From NCBI GenBank assembly GCA_016194585.1, contig JACQBG010000006.1:1-64000 (forward strand): a stretch of DNA of 64,000 bases, read 5' to 3'. Source of the stretch: Gemmatimonadota bacterium (GTDB lineage Bacteria > Gemmatimonadota > Gemmatimonadetes > Gemmatimonadales > Gemmatimonadaceae). Each line of letters starts with the position of its first letter. Positions within the stretch are counted from its first letter, which is position 1. The position numbers and the translations under genes are program-made. The notes under the pieces are model-generated. The model had not been told where the DNA came from. It was given only the letters and a program-made list of their open reading frames with translations, and searched no databases. This document shows positions 38,367 to 47,202 of this stretch, one piece after another.

Positions 38367-38998
38367 TTCCAAGCAGTTCCGCCCCCTCCCCCGTGAAGGA
38401 GATCGCGAACTTCGGGCCGATCTCCGAGGAAGGGTGGGTCACGACGCGACTGGACTTCCTCGTCAACTGGGGACGGGCCAACTCGCTCTGGCCGATGCCG
38501 TTCGGCACGGCGTGCTGCGCCATCGAGTTCATGGCGACGGCGGCGAGCAAGTTCGACCTCGCGCGGTTCGGCATGGAGCGGATGGGGTTCTCGCCGCGGC
38601 AGGCCGACGTGCTCATCTGCGCCGGCCGAGTGCCGTTCAAGCTCGCCCCGGTGCTGCGCCGCATCTGGCAGCAGATGCCGCAGCCGAAGTGGGCCATCTC
38701 GATGGGCGCCTGCGCCTCGACGGGCGGGATGTTCGACACCTACGCGGTGGTGCAGGGGATCGACACGATCATCCCCATCGACGTGTACGTGCCCGGCTGT
38801 CCGCCGCGCCCCGAAGCGCTGATCTACGGCATCATGATGCTCCAGAAGAAGATCATGCACGAGCAGATGTCGAGTAAGACGCTGCGCAACGAGATGCAGC
38901 CCGACCCGCGCAGCCAGCTCTACATCCCGCCCGACCGCATCGACGAGTTGAGCGAGCCGTTCGGCAACTCGGTGCACCAGACCCGGTCGGCGCCGTGA
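38357..38998 (+). CDS. nuoB: NADH-quinone oxidoreductase subunit B
   Basis: Peripheral-arm subunit carrying the terminal [4Fe-4S] cluster N2, 213 residues. Ligands lie in GTACCAIEFMA (tandem Cys), SMGACASTGGMFD and VPGCPPRPEAL. The C-terminal extension (RNEMQPDPRSQLYIPPDRIDEL) is longer than in E. coli. It starts at GTG 38357 within the end of nuoA, and its stop overlaps nuoC. Confidence 0.95.
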   Translation: MGLIPSSSAPSPVKEIANFGPISEEGWVTTRLDFLVNWGRANSLWPMPFGTACCAIEFMATAASKFDLARFGMERMGFSPRQADVLICAGRVPFKLAPVLRRIWQQMPQPKWAISMGACASTGGMFDTYAVVQGIDTIIPIDVYVPGCPPRPEALIYGIMMLQKKIMHEQMSSKTLRNEMQPDPRSQLYIPPDRIDELSEPFGNSVHQTRSAP

Positions 38999-39681
38999 GC
39001 GCGCCGTTCACGATCTACCAGCCGGCGGGCGAGCAGCCCTCGACGCCGAAGAACCTCCCGCACAAGGGTGGCGCGGCGAACCCGTCGGCCGCCGCGATCG
39101 CGGCGCAGTTCCCGGGCGCGGTGCTCCGCTCGCACGTGATGTGGGGGGAGACGACGGTGTTCGTCGAGCAGTCGAAGCTCCACGACGTGGTGCAGTGGCT
39201 GCACGACGACGCGGCGCAGTGCTACGAGTACCTGTCCGACGTGACGGCGGTGGAATACCGCGACGCCGCGCAGCCGATGGAGGTGGTGTGGCACCTCCGC
39301 TCGATCAAGCACCGCCGGTTCCTGCGCCTGAAGGTGCAGCTCGCCAAGACCGAGCCGCTCGAAGTGCCGAGCGTGTGGGACATCTACAAGGGCGCCGATT
39401 GGCTCGAGCGCGAGACGTTCGACATGTTCGGCATCAAGTTCGCCGGGCATCCCGACCTGCGCCGCATCCTCCTGTGGGAGTCGTTCCAGGAAGGGCATCC
39501 GCTGCGCAAGGATTTCCCGCTCCGCGGCCGCCTCTCGCGTGCCCAGCAGCTCACCAACGCGCTCTCGGCGAACCCCGAGGCGCGCTACTCGATGGAAGAG
39601 CTCTCGATCGCCGACGCGTTCGAGGAGCTGCCGCTGGACATGCGCGCCCGCCTCACGGGCGATTCGCGCACGGGGGAGTGA
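38995..39681 (+). CDS. nuoC: NADH-quinone oxidoreductase subunit C
   Basis: 30-kDa peripheral subunit of complex I, 228 residues. The core has YLSDVTAVEYRD, VPSVWDIYKGADWLERETFDMFGI and HPDLRRILLWESFQEGHPLRKDFPL, the universal signature. It is not fused to nuoD. The GTG start overlaps the nuoB stop. Confidence 0.95.
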   Translation: MSAPFTIYQPAGEQPSTPKNLPHKGGAANPSAAAIAAQFPGAVLRSHVMWGETTVFVEQSKLHDVVQWLHDDAAQCYEYLSDVTAVEYRDAAQPMEVVWHLRSIKHRRFLRLKVQLAKTEPLEVPSVWDIYKGADWLERETFDMFGIKFAGHPDLRRILLWESFQEGHPLRKDFPLRGRLSRAQQLTNALSANPEARYSMEELSIADAFEELPLDMRARLTGDSRTGE

Positions 39682-39684
39682 CCG

Positions 39685-40992
39685 ATGGCGACCAAGCGCA
39701 CGATCGAAGTCGAACTCTCGACGACCGGCCTCGACCGCGAGGGGCGCCCGCAGCGCGTGCCGCTCGTCTCGGAGGGCGGGGTGGCCGTGGCCCTCGAGGC
39801 CCCGCCCGCGCTCGAGCCGGATCTCGGCGGCGAGCACATGCTCATCAACATCGGGCCGCAGCACCCGGCGACGCACGGCGTGCTGCGCCTCGTGCTCGAA
39901 CTCGACGGTGAGACGGTGGTGCGGTGCATCCCGCACATCGGCTACCTGCACTGCGGCTTCGAGAAGATCGGCGAGTACCGGCAGTACAACCAGATCATCC
40001 CGTGGACGGATCGCGAGGATTATCTGAACTGCATCGGCAACAACATCGCCTTCTCGCTCGGCGCGGAGCGGCTGTTCGGCATCGAGATCACGCCGCGCTG
40101 CACGGTGCTGCGCGTGATCGCGATGGAGCTCTCGCGCATCGCCTCGCATCTCGTGTGGATGGGGACGACGGGGATCGACATCGGGGCCTATACGCCCTTC
40201 CTCTGGTCGTTCCAGGAGCGCGAGAACATCTACAACCTGCTCGAAGGGTGGTTCGGCGCCCGCCTCACGACGAGCGGCTCGCGCGTCGGCGGCATGGCGG
40301 CCGACATCCCCGACAAGTGGCTCGAGGGACTGCAGGGGTTCATCCGCACCTTCCCGAAGACACTCGACGAGTGCGACCGGATGCTGACCAAGAACGCGAT
40401 CTGGGTCGGTCGCACGGTGGGACTCGGCGTGATGTCGCCCGAGGAAGCGATGAACTACGGGCTCAGCGGTCCGATGATCCGCGCCTCGGGCGTGGCGTAC
40501 GACGTGCGCCGCGACTTCCCGTACCTCGACTACGAGACGTACGACTTCGACGTGCCGGTGGGGAACGCCGGCGACGTGTACGACCGCTACCTGGTGCGCA
40601 TGGAGGAGATGCGGCAGTCGGTGCGCATCCTCGAGCAGGCGGTGAAGCGCCTCCCCGACGGCCCGGTGAACGTCGACGACGCGCGCGTGATCCTGCCGCC
40701 GAAGCACAAGGCGACGAGCGAGATGGAGAGCATGATCCATCACTTCAAGAACGTGATGGAAGGGCCGCGTCCCCCGATCGGCGAGACGTACGTCGCCGTC
40801 GAGGCGCCGAAGGGGGAGAAGGGGTACTACTTCGTCTCCGACGGGACCTCCAAGCCGGCCCGCTGGCGCATCCGCCCGCCGAGCTTCGTGAACCTCTCGG
40901 CGATCCCCCGCATGGTGGAGGGGCACCTCCTCTCCGACGTCATCGCGATCAACGCGTCGATCGACATCGTGATGGGGGAGATCGATCGATGA
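39685..40992 (+). CDS. nuoD: NADH-quinone oxidoreductase subunit D
   Basis: 49-kDa subunit that forms the quinone site with NuoB, 435 residues. NIGPQHPATHGVLRLVLELDGE contains the quinone-contacting His. GYLHCGFEKIGEYR, MELSRIASHLVW and RPPSFVNLSAIPRMVEGHLLSDVIAI are further signatures. It ends in a short GEIDR. A 238-base gap, unusual within nuo operons, separates it from nuoE. Confidence 0.96.
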   Translation: MATKRTIEVELSTTGLDREGRPQRVPLVSEGGVAVALEAPPALEPDLGGEHMLINIGPQHPATHGVLRLVLELDGETVVRCIPHIGYLHCGFEKIGEYRQYNQIIPWTDREDYLNCIGNNIAFSLGAERLFGIEITPRCTVLRVIAMELSRIASHLVWMGTTGIDIGAYTPFLWSFQERENIYNLLEGWFGARLTTSGSRVGGMAADIPDKWLEGLQGFIRTFPKTLDECDRMLTKNAIWVGRTVGLGVMSPEEAMNYGLSGPMIRASGVAYDVRRDFPYLDYETYDFDVPVGNAGDVYDRYLVRMEEMRQSVRILEQAVKRLPDGPVNVDDARVILPPKHKATSEMESMIHHFKNVMEGPRPPIGETYVAVEAPKGEKGYYFVSDGTSKPARWRIRPPSFVNLSAIPRMVEGHLLSDVIAINASIDIVMGEIDR

Positions 40993-41231
40993 TCTGCTGT
41001 GCTGCCGGCGTCGGGATCCGGGATCGGTCCGCCGAGGTTTTTGGGGGGATAACGGCGGAAACCGCTGATCACGGCGGATCGGTACGAGCGCGCGGGAGCA
41101 TCGGCGCGCCAGTCAATAACTATTCGTTCTTGCTTGATCAGTCCGTATCCCCCGTTTCGGATCTGATCCCCTCCAGAATTTCGGCGCACGAATCCCCGTC
41201 GCCTCGTCGCGACCTACGGAGCATCAACTGA
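40989..41231 (+). other. 80-codon open frame filling the nuoD-nuoE gap (doubtful gene)
   Basis: An open frame starts at an ATG overlapping the nuoD stop (ATGA) and ends at a TGA overlapping the nuoE ATG (TGATG), exactly filling the gap. Its codon use differs sharply from its neighbours: third positions are often A or T, as in GTT TTT, AAT, TAT, GAT, AGA and ATT. The sequence contains short inverted repeats (CCGCCG/CGGCGG, TGATCA) like intergenic elements. The product would be hydrophilic with no recognisable domain. It is either an inserted element that kept the frame open or a small foreign gene; a real protein is not established. Confidence 0.3.
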
Positions 41232-41728
41232 TGTCCGCCCACACCGCGCCCTACGAACCGGTGTTCGTCGGCGCCCGCAAGCAGGAACTCGACGACGTCC
41301 TCACGCGCTACCCCACCAAGATGGCGGCGCTGCTCCCCGCCCTGTGGATGGTGCAGGACGCGCGCGGCTGGATCAGCGAGGAGGCGATGACCGAGGTCGC
41401 CGCCCAGCTCGACCTCACCGCCGCGTACGTGAAGGGGGTCGTGACCTTCTACACCATGTACCACCAGCACCCGGTGGGGAAGCACTTCATCCAGGTGTGC
41501 ACGACGAGCCCGTGCCTCTGCGCCGGCGCCGACAAGGTGGTGGACGCGTTCCTCGAGCACACCGGGTGCAAGGAACTCGGCGTGACCTCCGCCGACGGCA
41601 AGTACACGGTGATCGAGGTCGAGTGCCTCGGCGCCTGCGGCTTCGCGACGCCGGTGCAGGTGAACCTCGACTACATCGAGAACGTGACGCCCGACAAGGT
41701 TCCCCAGATCCTCGCGGGGTTGAAGTAA
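41231..41728 (+). CDS. nuoE: NADH-quinone oxidoreductase subunit E
   Basis: 24-kDa subunit with a [2Fe-2S] cluster, 165 residues, thioredoxin-like fold. Ligand Cys residues lie in CTTSPCLCAGAD and VECLGACGFATPV. The N-terminal helical region ALLPALWMVQDARGWIS is typical. GGAG lies about ten bases before the ATG. The stop overlaps nuoF (TAATG). Confidence 0.95.
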   Translation: MSAHTAPYEPVFVGARKQELDDVLTRYPTKMAALLPALWMVQDARGWISEEAMTEVAAQLDLTAAYVKGVVTFYTMYHQHPVGKHFIQVCTTSPCLCAGADKVVDAFLEHTGCKELGVTSADGKYTVIEVECLGACGFATPVQVNLDYIENVTPDKVPQILAGLK

Positions 41729-43050
41729 TGGGATATCCGCACAAGTCGCATCCGCGCGAGACCGCGGTGCTCAGCAAGCACTTCGGCGACGCCGAGGCGC
41801 GCACGCTCGACGGATGGAAGAAGCGCGGCGGCTATCGCGCCCTCGAGCAGGCGCTGCAGATGTCGCCCGGCGACATCGTGAACATCGTGAAGGACTCGGG
41901 ACTGCGCGGCCGCGGCGGCGCCGGTTTCCCGACCGGCGTGAAGTGGTCGTTCATGAAGGTCGGCGACGGCAAGCCGCACTATCTCTGCTGCAACGCCGAC
42001 GAATCCGAGCCGGGCACGTTCAAGGACCGCGAGATCATGCGGTGGACGCCGCACGCCCTCATCGAGGGGTGCGCGATCGGCGCCTATGCGATCGGCGCCG
42101 AGACGGCATACATCTACGTGCGCGGCGAGTTCACCGAGCCCATCCGCCGGCTCAACGACGCGCTCAAGGAAGCGTACGCCGCCAACATCCTCGGCAAGAA
42201 CGCGATGGGGACGGGGAAGCGCATCGACGTGTACGTGCACTCCGGCGCCGGCGCGTACATCTGCGGTGAAGAGACCGCGCTGATGAACTCGCTCGAGGGG
42301 AAGCGGGGCAACCCGCGCATCAAGCCGCCGTTCCCGGCCGTGGCCGGGCTGTTCGGCATGCCGACGACGATCAACAACGTCGAGACGCTGGCCGCGGTGC
42401 CGCACATCCTCAGCAACGGCGCCGAGTGGTACAAGGCGATGTGCCTGAGCAACCCGAAGAGTACCGGGACGAAGCTCTTCTCGGTGTGCGGCAACGTGTC
42501 GAAGCCGGGCAACTACGAGATCGTCATGGGATTCCCGTTCAAGGACTTCCTGTACGACCTCTGCGGCGGCCCGCTCCCGGGACGCAAGTTCAAGGCGATC
42601 ATTCCCGGCGGCTCGTCGGTGCCCATCCAGACGATGGAGGAGGCCGAGGCGACGCTGATGGACTACGAAGGGTTCGTCGCGCAGGGGACGATGCTCGGCT
42701 CCGGAGGCGTCATCATCTTCGACGACGCGCAGAGCATCCCGCGCATGGTGGCGCGGCTCACGCGGTTCTACGCGCACGAGAGCTGCGCGCAGTGCACGCA
42801 GTGCCGCGAGGGCACGGCGTGGACGACCAAGATCATGGACCGTATCGTCGCCGGGCAGGGGACGTACGAGGACCTCGACACGCTGCTCGAACTCGCCGAG
42901 AACATGACCGGCAAGACGATCTGCGTGCTGAGCGATTCGTGCGCCGCGCCGGTGGTGAGCGGGCTGCAGAAGTTCCGCCACGAGTTCGAGGCGCTCATCA
43001 CGGGCAAGCGCTCGAGCACCGTGGCCGTATCCTCGGGGGCTGCCGCGTAA
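41728..43050 (+). CDS. nuoF: NADH-quinone oxidoreductase subunit F
   Basis: 51-kDa subunit with the NADH and FMN sites, 440 residues. GLRGRGGAGFPTGVKWSF is the FMN/NADH glycine-rich loop. CNADESEPGTFKDRE and GAGAYICGEETALMNSLEG are further signatures. The [4Fe-4S] ligands lie in ESCAQCTQCREGT with a later Cys in LSDSCAAPVVSG. It overlaps nuoG by one base (TAATG). Confidence 0.96.
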   Translation: MGYPHKSHPRETAVLSKHFGDAEARTLDGWKKRGGYRALEQALQMSPGDIVNIVKDSGLRGRGGAGFPTGVKWSFMKVGDGKPHYLCCNADESEPGTFKDREIMRWTPHALIEGCAIGAYAIGAETAYIYVRGEFTEPIRRLNDALKEAYAANILGKNAMGTGKRIDVYVHSGAGAYICGEETALMNSLEGKRGNPRIKPPFPAVAGLFGMPTTINNVETLAAVPHILSNGAEWYKAMCLSNPKSTGTKLFSVCGNVSKPGNYEIVMGFPFKDFLYDLCGGPLPGRKFKAIIPGGSSVPIQTMEEAEATLMDYEGFVAQGTMLGSGGVIIFDDAQSIPRMVARLTRFYAHESCAQCTQCREGTAWTTKIMDRIVAGQGTYEDLDTLLELAENMTGKTICVLSDSCAAPVVSGLQKFRHEFEALITGKRSSTVAVSSGAAA

Positions 43051-44596
43051 TGGCCGACACGACCGTCAACCTCACCATCGAGGGGCGCCCGGTCTCCGTA
43101 CCGGTCGGCACCTCGATCCTCGAGGCCGCGAAGTCCGCCGGCGTCCTCATCCCGCACTACTGCTACCACTCCGGGCTCCCCGTCGCGGGGGTGTGCCGGA
43201 TGTGCCTCGTCGAAGTGGAGAAGATGCCGAAGCTCGCGCCGGCGTGCGCGACCTCGGTGGGCGAGGGGCAGGTGGTGCATGTCTACAGCGAGAAGGCGCT
43301 CGAGGCGCGCAAGGGCGTGCTCGAGTTCCTCCTCATCAACCATCCGCTCGACTGCCCGATCTGCGACCAGTCGGGCGAGTGCGAGCTGCAGGACTACACG
43401 TTCCAGGAAGGACGCGCCGACTCGCGGTACCGGGAGCCCAAGCGGTTCAACCCGAGCGAGGATTTCGGCGGCGACGTGCTCTACGTGCAGAACCGGTGCA
43501 TCCTCTGCACGCGCTGCGTCCGCTTCATGGACGACGTGCACGACGCGCCGGTGCTCAACGTGAGCGAGCGCGGCGACCGCGCGTACATCGGCAAGGCGCC
43601 CGACGCCGACCTGACGCAGCCCTGGGCGGCGAACGTCGTCGATCTCTGCCCGGTGGGCGCCCTCCTCTCCAAGGACTTCCTCAACAAGGCGCGCGCCTGG
43701 GAGCTCGACCGCACGGCGAGCGTGTGCCCGGGCTGCTCGCAGGGGTGCAACATCACCGTCGAGACGCGCGACAACGCGGTGATGCGGTTCAAGCCGCGCG
43801 CGAACGAGTCGGTGAACGGGCACTTCATGTGCGACGAGGGGCGGTTCAACTACCGCTGGCTCAACCGGCCCGACCGCATCGAGTACCCCACCGTCGCCGG
43901 CAAGCCGGCCGACTGGACGTGGCGCTCAAGGCCGCGGCCCACGCGCTCAAGGGGAAGAAGGCGCACATCGTCGCGAGCCCGTCGCTCTCGAACGAAGCGC
44001 TCCATCTGCTCAAGCGCCTCGCCACGAAGACCGGTGGGGTGGTGAAATACCACGTGGCGCAGGGCGCCGAGGCGCCGCTGCCTGGGGTGAAGGACCTCTC
44101 CGTGCGCGCCGACCGCGCCGCGAACGCCACGGCGTGCGAACTGCTCGGCTTCACCCGCGCCGACGACGTGCTCGCCGGACTGGGCGCGGGTGACGTGCTC
44201 GTCGTCGCCGACGACGCGCTCGCCGGGGTGAACGCCGAGGCCGTGGCCAAGGCGGGCGCGGTGATCGTGGTGGGGACGGTGCTCTCCGCGGCGGTGCGCG
44301 CGGCGGCCGTCACGCTGCCCATCGCGAACTTCGCCGAGGAAGAAGGGACGTTCACGAACCTGCGCGGCCGCGTGCAGCGGTTCCTGCAGGCCAAGCAGGC
44401 GCCGGGGCTGGCGCGGCCGAGCTGGTACGCGCTCGCCGACCTGTTGACGGCGCTCGGCGAGAAGGCCGAGTACCACACGGCGAGCGCCGCGTTCGACGCG
44501 CTCGCGGCCGCCGAGGTGCCGTTCGCGGGGCTCTCGTACGGCGGGCTCGCCCTCTCGGGAGCGGCGGTGCAGGGCGCCGCGGTGGGGGCCAAGTGA
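43050..44596 (+). CDS. nuoG: NADH-quinone oxidoreductase subunit G, frameshifted
   Basis: 75-kDa Fe-S subunit of complex I. The first frame encodes the [2Fe-2S] domain (HYCYHSGLPVAGVCRMCLVEV), the His/Cys cluster region (NHPLDCPICDQSGECELQ), the [4Fe-4S] ligands (RCILCTRCVRF, CPVGAL) and the start of the molybdopterin-like domain (CPGCSQGCNI). At 43915-43916, after GKPADW, the frame changes. The next frame continues as DVALKAAAHAL to the stop at 44596. Adding one G to the GG there restores Asp-Trp-Asp-Val and one frame of about 515 codons. Without that base the product ends about 40 residues later in Arg-rich nonsense. Even restored, it is short for NuoG (commonly 680-900), so the inactive molybdoenzyme domain is much reduced. 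Confidence 0.88.
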
Positions 44597-45879
44597 TGCT
44601 CACGCACACGCTCCCCATGCTGCTGCAGGTCGCCGACCCGCAGCTCCCGCCGACGACCGGCGTGTTCGTCATCTTCTCCATCATCAAGATGCTCGTGATC
44701 TTCGGGCTCGTGATGGTGACGGTGGCGTACACCACGTTCGCCGAGCGCCGGATCGCGGCCTGGATCCAGGACCGTCACGGTCCGAACCGCGTCGGTCCCT
44801 GGGGGCTGTTCCAGGTGCTTGCCGACGGCGTGAAGAACTTCATGAAGGAAGAGACGTATCCGGCCGACGCGAACAAGATCCTGTTCGTGATGGCGCCGGC
44901 CCTCGCCTTCGTGCCGGCGATGCTCACCTGGTCGGTGATCCCCTTCGCCTCGCCGCTCCCCACGCCGTGGGGACGCATCGACATGGTGGTGGCCGACCTG
45001 CCGATCGGGTTCCTGTTCACGCTGGCGATCAGTTCGCTCGGCGTGTACGGGCTGACGCTCGCCGGGTGGAGTTCCAACAACAAGTACGCGCTGCTCGGCG
45101 GATTGCGCGCCAGCGCGCAGATGGTGAGCTACGAGATCGCGATGGGGATGAGCACGGTGTGCGTGCTCCTCCTCGCCGGCAACGTGCACCTCACCGAGAT
45201 CATCGGGCAGCAGGTGGCGATGGGGTGGAACGTGCTGCTGCTCTCGGTGGCGTTCTTCCTCTTCCTGATCGCCGCGTTCGCCGAGACGAACCGCGTGCCG
45301 TTCGACCTGCCGGAGTCGGAGTCGGAGCTGGTGGCCGGCTACCACACCGAGTACAGCGCCATGAAGTACTCTATGTTCCCGATCGCCGAGTACGCGAACA
45401 TGATCACCGCCGGAGCGATGATGTCGACGCTCTTCCTCGGCGGCTGGGACATCCCGTTCACGACGTGGGACAACGTGCCGCCGTTCACGGTGCTGAAGAC
45501 GCTCGTGACGTTCGGCTTCTTCGTGGCGAAGACGCTGTTCTGGGTGTTCTTCTTCATCTGGATCCGCTGGACGCTGCCGCGGTTCCGCTACGACCAGCTG
45601 ATGTCGCTGGGGTGGAAGTTCATGCTGCCCGTGGCGCTGGCGTACGTGGCGATCATCGCCGCGGCCGTCGTGGCGCTCGACCGGGCGGGCTTCACGCGCG
45701 GCCACAAGTTCGGGGCGGTGCTGTTCGGGCTGAACCTCGTGCTCGTCGTCGTGCTCTTCTTCATCCTCGATCGCGGGCGCGTGGTGAGCCCGGCGTACAG
45801 CCGGCTCGACCGGGCGGCGGTCGACAAGCTCCGAGCCGTCGCGCCCAGCCGCGCGACGCTTCGCGGACCGGGAGCCTAG
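44596..45879 (+). CDS. nuoH: NADH-quinone oxidoreductase subunit H
   Basis: Membrane subunit linking the peripheral arm and the proton-pumping arm, about 427 residues and eight or nine helices. TTFAERRIAAWIQDRHGPNRVGPWGLFQVLADG is the signature (two adjoining blocks). AETNRVPFDLPESESELVAGYHTEYS forms the conserved acidic loop near quinone. The start may be ATG 44596 or the GTG three bases earlier; both overlap the nuoG stop. Confidence 0.96.
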   Translation: MLTHTLPMLLQVADPQLPPTTGVFVIFSIIKMLVIFGLVMVTVAYTTFAERRIAAWIQDRHGPNRVGPWGLFQVLADGVKNFMKEETYPADANKILFVMAPALAFVPAMLTWSVIPFASPLPTPWGRIDMVVADLPIGFLFTLAISSLGVYGLTLAGWSSNNKYALLGGLRASAQMVSYEIAMGMSTVCVLLLAGNVHLTEIIGQQVAMGWNVLLLSVAFFLFLIAAFAETNRVPFDLPESESELVAGYHTEYSAMKYSMFPIAEYANMITAGAMMSTLFLGGWDIPFTTWDNVPPFTVLKTLVTFGFFVAKTLFWVFFFIWIRWTLPRFRYDQLMSLGWKFMLPVALAYVAIIAAAVVALDRAGFTRGHKFGAVLFGLNLVLVVVLFFILDRGRVVSPAYSRLDRAAVDKLRAVAPSRATLRGPGA

Positions 45880-46377
45880 ATGGCCATCAAGGTGAAGGTG
45901 ATGGATCGCCCGGTGGGCGAGGTCAGCTACGTGCGCGCCACGATGAAGGGGCTCGCCCTGACCTTCAAGCACCTCGTCGATCCGCACAAGGTGACGGTGC
46001 AGTACCCCGACGAGAAGTGGGACATCTCGCCCCGGTGGCGCGGCACGCACCGCATGCTGACGACGGAGGACGGCAAGGCGAAGTGCGTGGCCTGCGGCCT
46101 CTGCCCGACGGTGTGCCCGGCGAACTGCATCAAGCTCGTGCCGGGCGAGGACGAGGAAGGGAACCGCTATCCGCTCCTGTTCGAGATCGACGAGTTCCGC
46201 TGCATCTTCTGCGGCTACTGCCAGGAGGTGTGCCCGGAGGAGGCGATCCACGTCGGTCGGCACTACGAGAACGCGGAATACAGCCGCGACCGGTTCGTGT
46301 ACGACCTGGCGCGCCTCACGTCGCAGACGCACCCCGTGTGCGAGATGTGGGATCCCGCCGACGCGAAGGGGGAGTGA
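45880..46377 (+). CDS. nuoI: NADH-quinone oxidoreductase subunit I
   Basis: 23-kDa subunit with two [4Fe-4S] clusters (N6a, N6b), 165 residues. The ligands lie in CVACGLCPTVCPANC and CIFCGYCQEVCPEEA. The start abuts the nuoH stop. The stop overlaps nuoJ (TGATG). Confidence 0.96.
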   Translation: MAIKVKVMDRPVGEVSYVRATMKGLALTFKHLVDPHKVTVQYPDEKWDISPRWRGTHRMLTTEDGKAKCVACGLCPTVCPANCIKLVPGEDEEGNRYPLLFEIDEFRCIFCGYCQEVCPEEAIHVGRHYENAEYSRDRFVYDLARLTSQTHPVCEMWDPADAKGE

Positions 46378-46919
46378 TGGGCAACGAATTCCTTCCGCTC
46401 TTCTATACCTTCAACTTCTACCTCTTCGGGCTCGTCGCGCTGGCCTGCGCGCTGATGTTCGTGACGCGCAAGAGTCCGGTGGCGGCGGCGATGTGGCTGG
46501 TGGGGGCGATGTTCAGCCTCGCCGCCCTCTACGTGATGCTCGACGCGCAGTTCGTCGGCGCGATGCAGGTGCTGGTGTACACCGGCGCGATCATGGTCGT
46601 GTTCCTGTTCGTGGTGATGCTCCTCAACCTCGGGAACCCCGGCGAGCTGAGCGACATCCGCGGCAAGTGGGGACGCCTGGTCGCCGGCTTCGTGGGGCTC
46701 GCGCTCGTCGCCGAGCTGATGGCGCTGGCGAAGAGCCCGCTCGACCTGCGACTCGTCGTCCCCGCGGTGACGGCGCCGCCGCAGACGGGTGGCGTCATCG
46801 CCCCCATCGCCGGGCCGCTGTTCAAGGAATACCTGCTGGCGTTCGAGCTGACGAGCATCCTCCTGCTCGTCGCGATCATGGGCGCCGTCGTCCTCGCCAA
46901 GAAGAAAGATGCTCGCTGA
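46377..46919 (+). CDS. nuoJ: NADH-quinone oxidoreductase subunit J
   Basis: Membrane subunit of complex I, 180 residues and five helices. [21 protein letters not shown] is the conserved helix 3 with its bulge. The last codons overlap nuoK by 11 bases. Confidence 0.94.
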   Translation: MGNEFLPLFYTFNFYLFGLVALACALMFVTRKSPVAAAMWLVGAMFSLAALYVMLDAQFVGAMQVLVYTGAIMVVFLFVVMLLNLGNPGELSDIRGKWGRLVAGFVGLALVAELMALAKSPLDLRLVVPAVTAPPQTGGVIAPIAGPLFKEYLLAFELTSILLLVAIMGAVVLAKKKDAR

Positions 46920-47202
46920 GTCCCTCGCGCTCTCCGCAGCGCTCTTCGCGATCGGCGTCGTCGGCGTGTTGACCCGGCGCAACGCGATCATCGTGTTCAT
47001 GTGCGTCGAGCTGATGCTCAACGCCGTGAACCTCTCGTTCGTCGCGCTCTCGAAGCTCTACGGCGCCACGGGCCAGGTGTTCGTGATCTTCGTGATGACG
47101 GTGGCCGCCGCCGAGGCGGCCGTCGGGCTCGCGATCATCATCGCCATCTTCCGGCACAAGCAGACCGTGAACCTCCAGAACATCAACCTGCTGCGCGGCT
47201 GA
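46909..47202 (+). CDS. nuoK: NADH-quinone oxidoreductase subunit K
   Basis: Small antiporter-like subunit of 97 residues with three helices. [19 protein letters not shown] carries the conserved membrane Glu, and a second Glu lies in [18 protein letters not shown]. The stop overlaps the nuoL start (TGATG). Confidence 0.95.
   Translation: MLAESLALSAALFAIGVVGVLTRRNAIIVFMCVELMLNAVNLSFVALSKLYGATGQVFVIFVMTVAAAEAAVGLAIIIAIFRHKQTVNLQNINLLRG

Noticed and set aside
43193-44596. Second half of nuoG as a separate gene.
   Set aside because: The reading frame upstream of about 43917 is a shadow of the Fe-S domain, and the second half continues NuoG exactly after one added base, so it is one frameshifted gene.
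44967-46376. Long plus-strand frame overlapping nuoH and nuoI.
   Set aside because: It is the out-of-frame shadow of two conserved membrane and Fe-S subunits; only its last part, from ATG 46377, is nuoJ.
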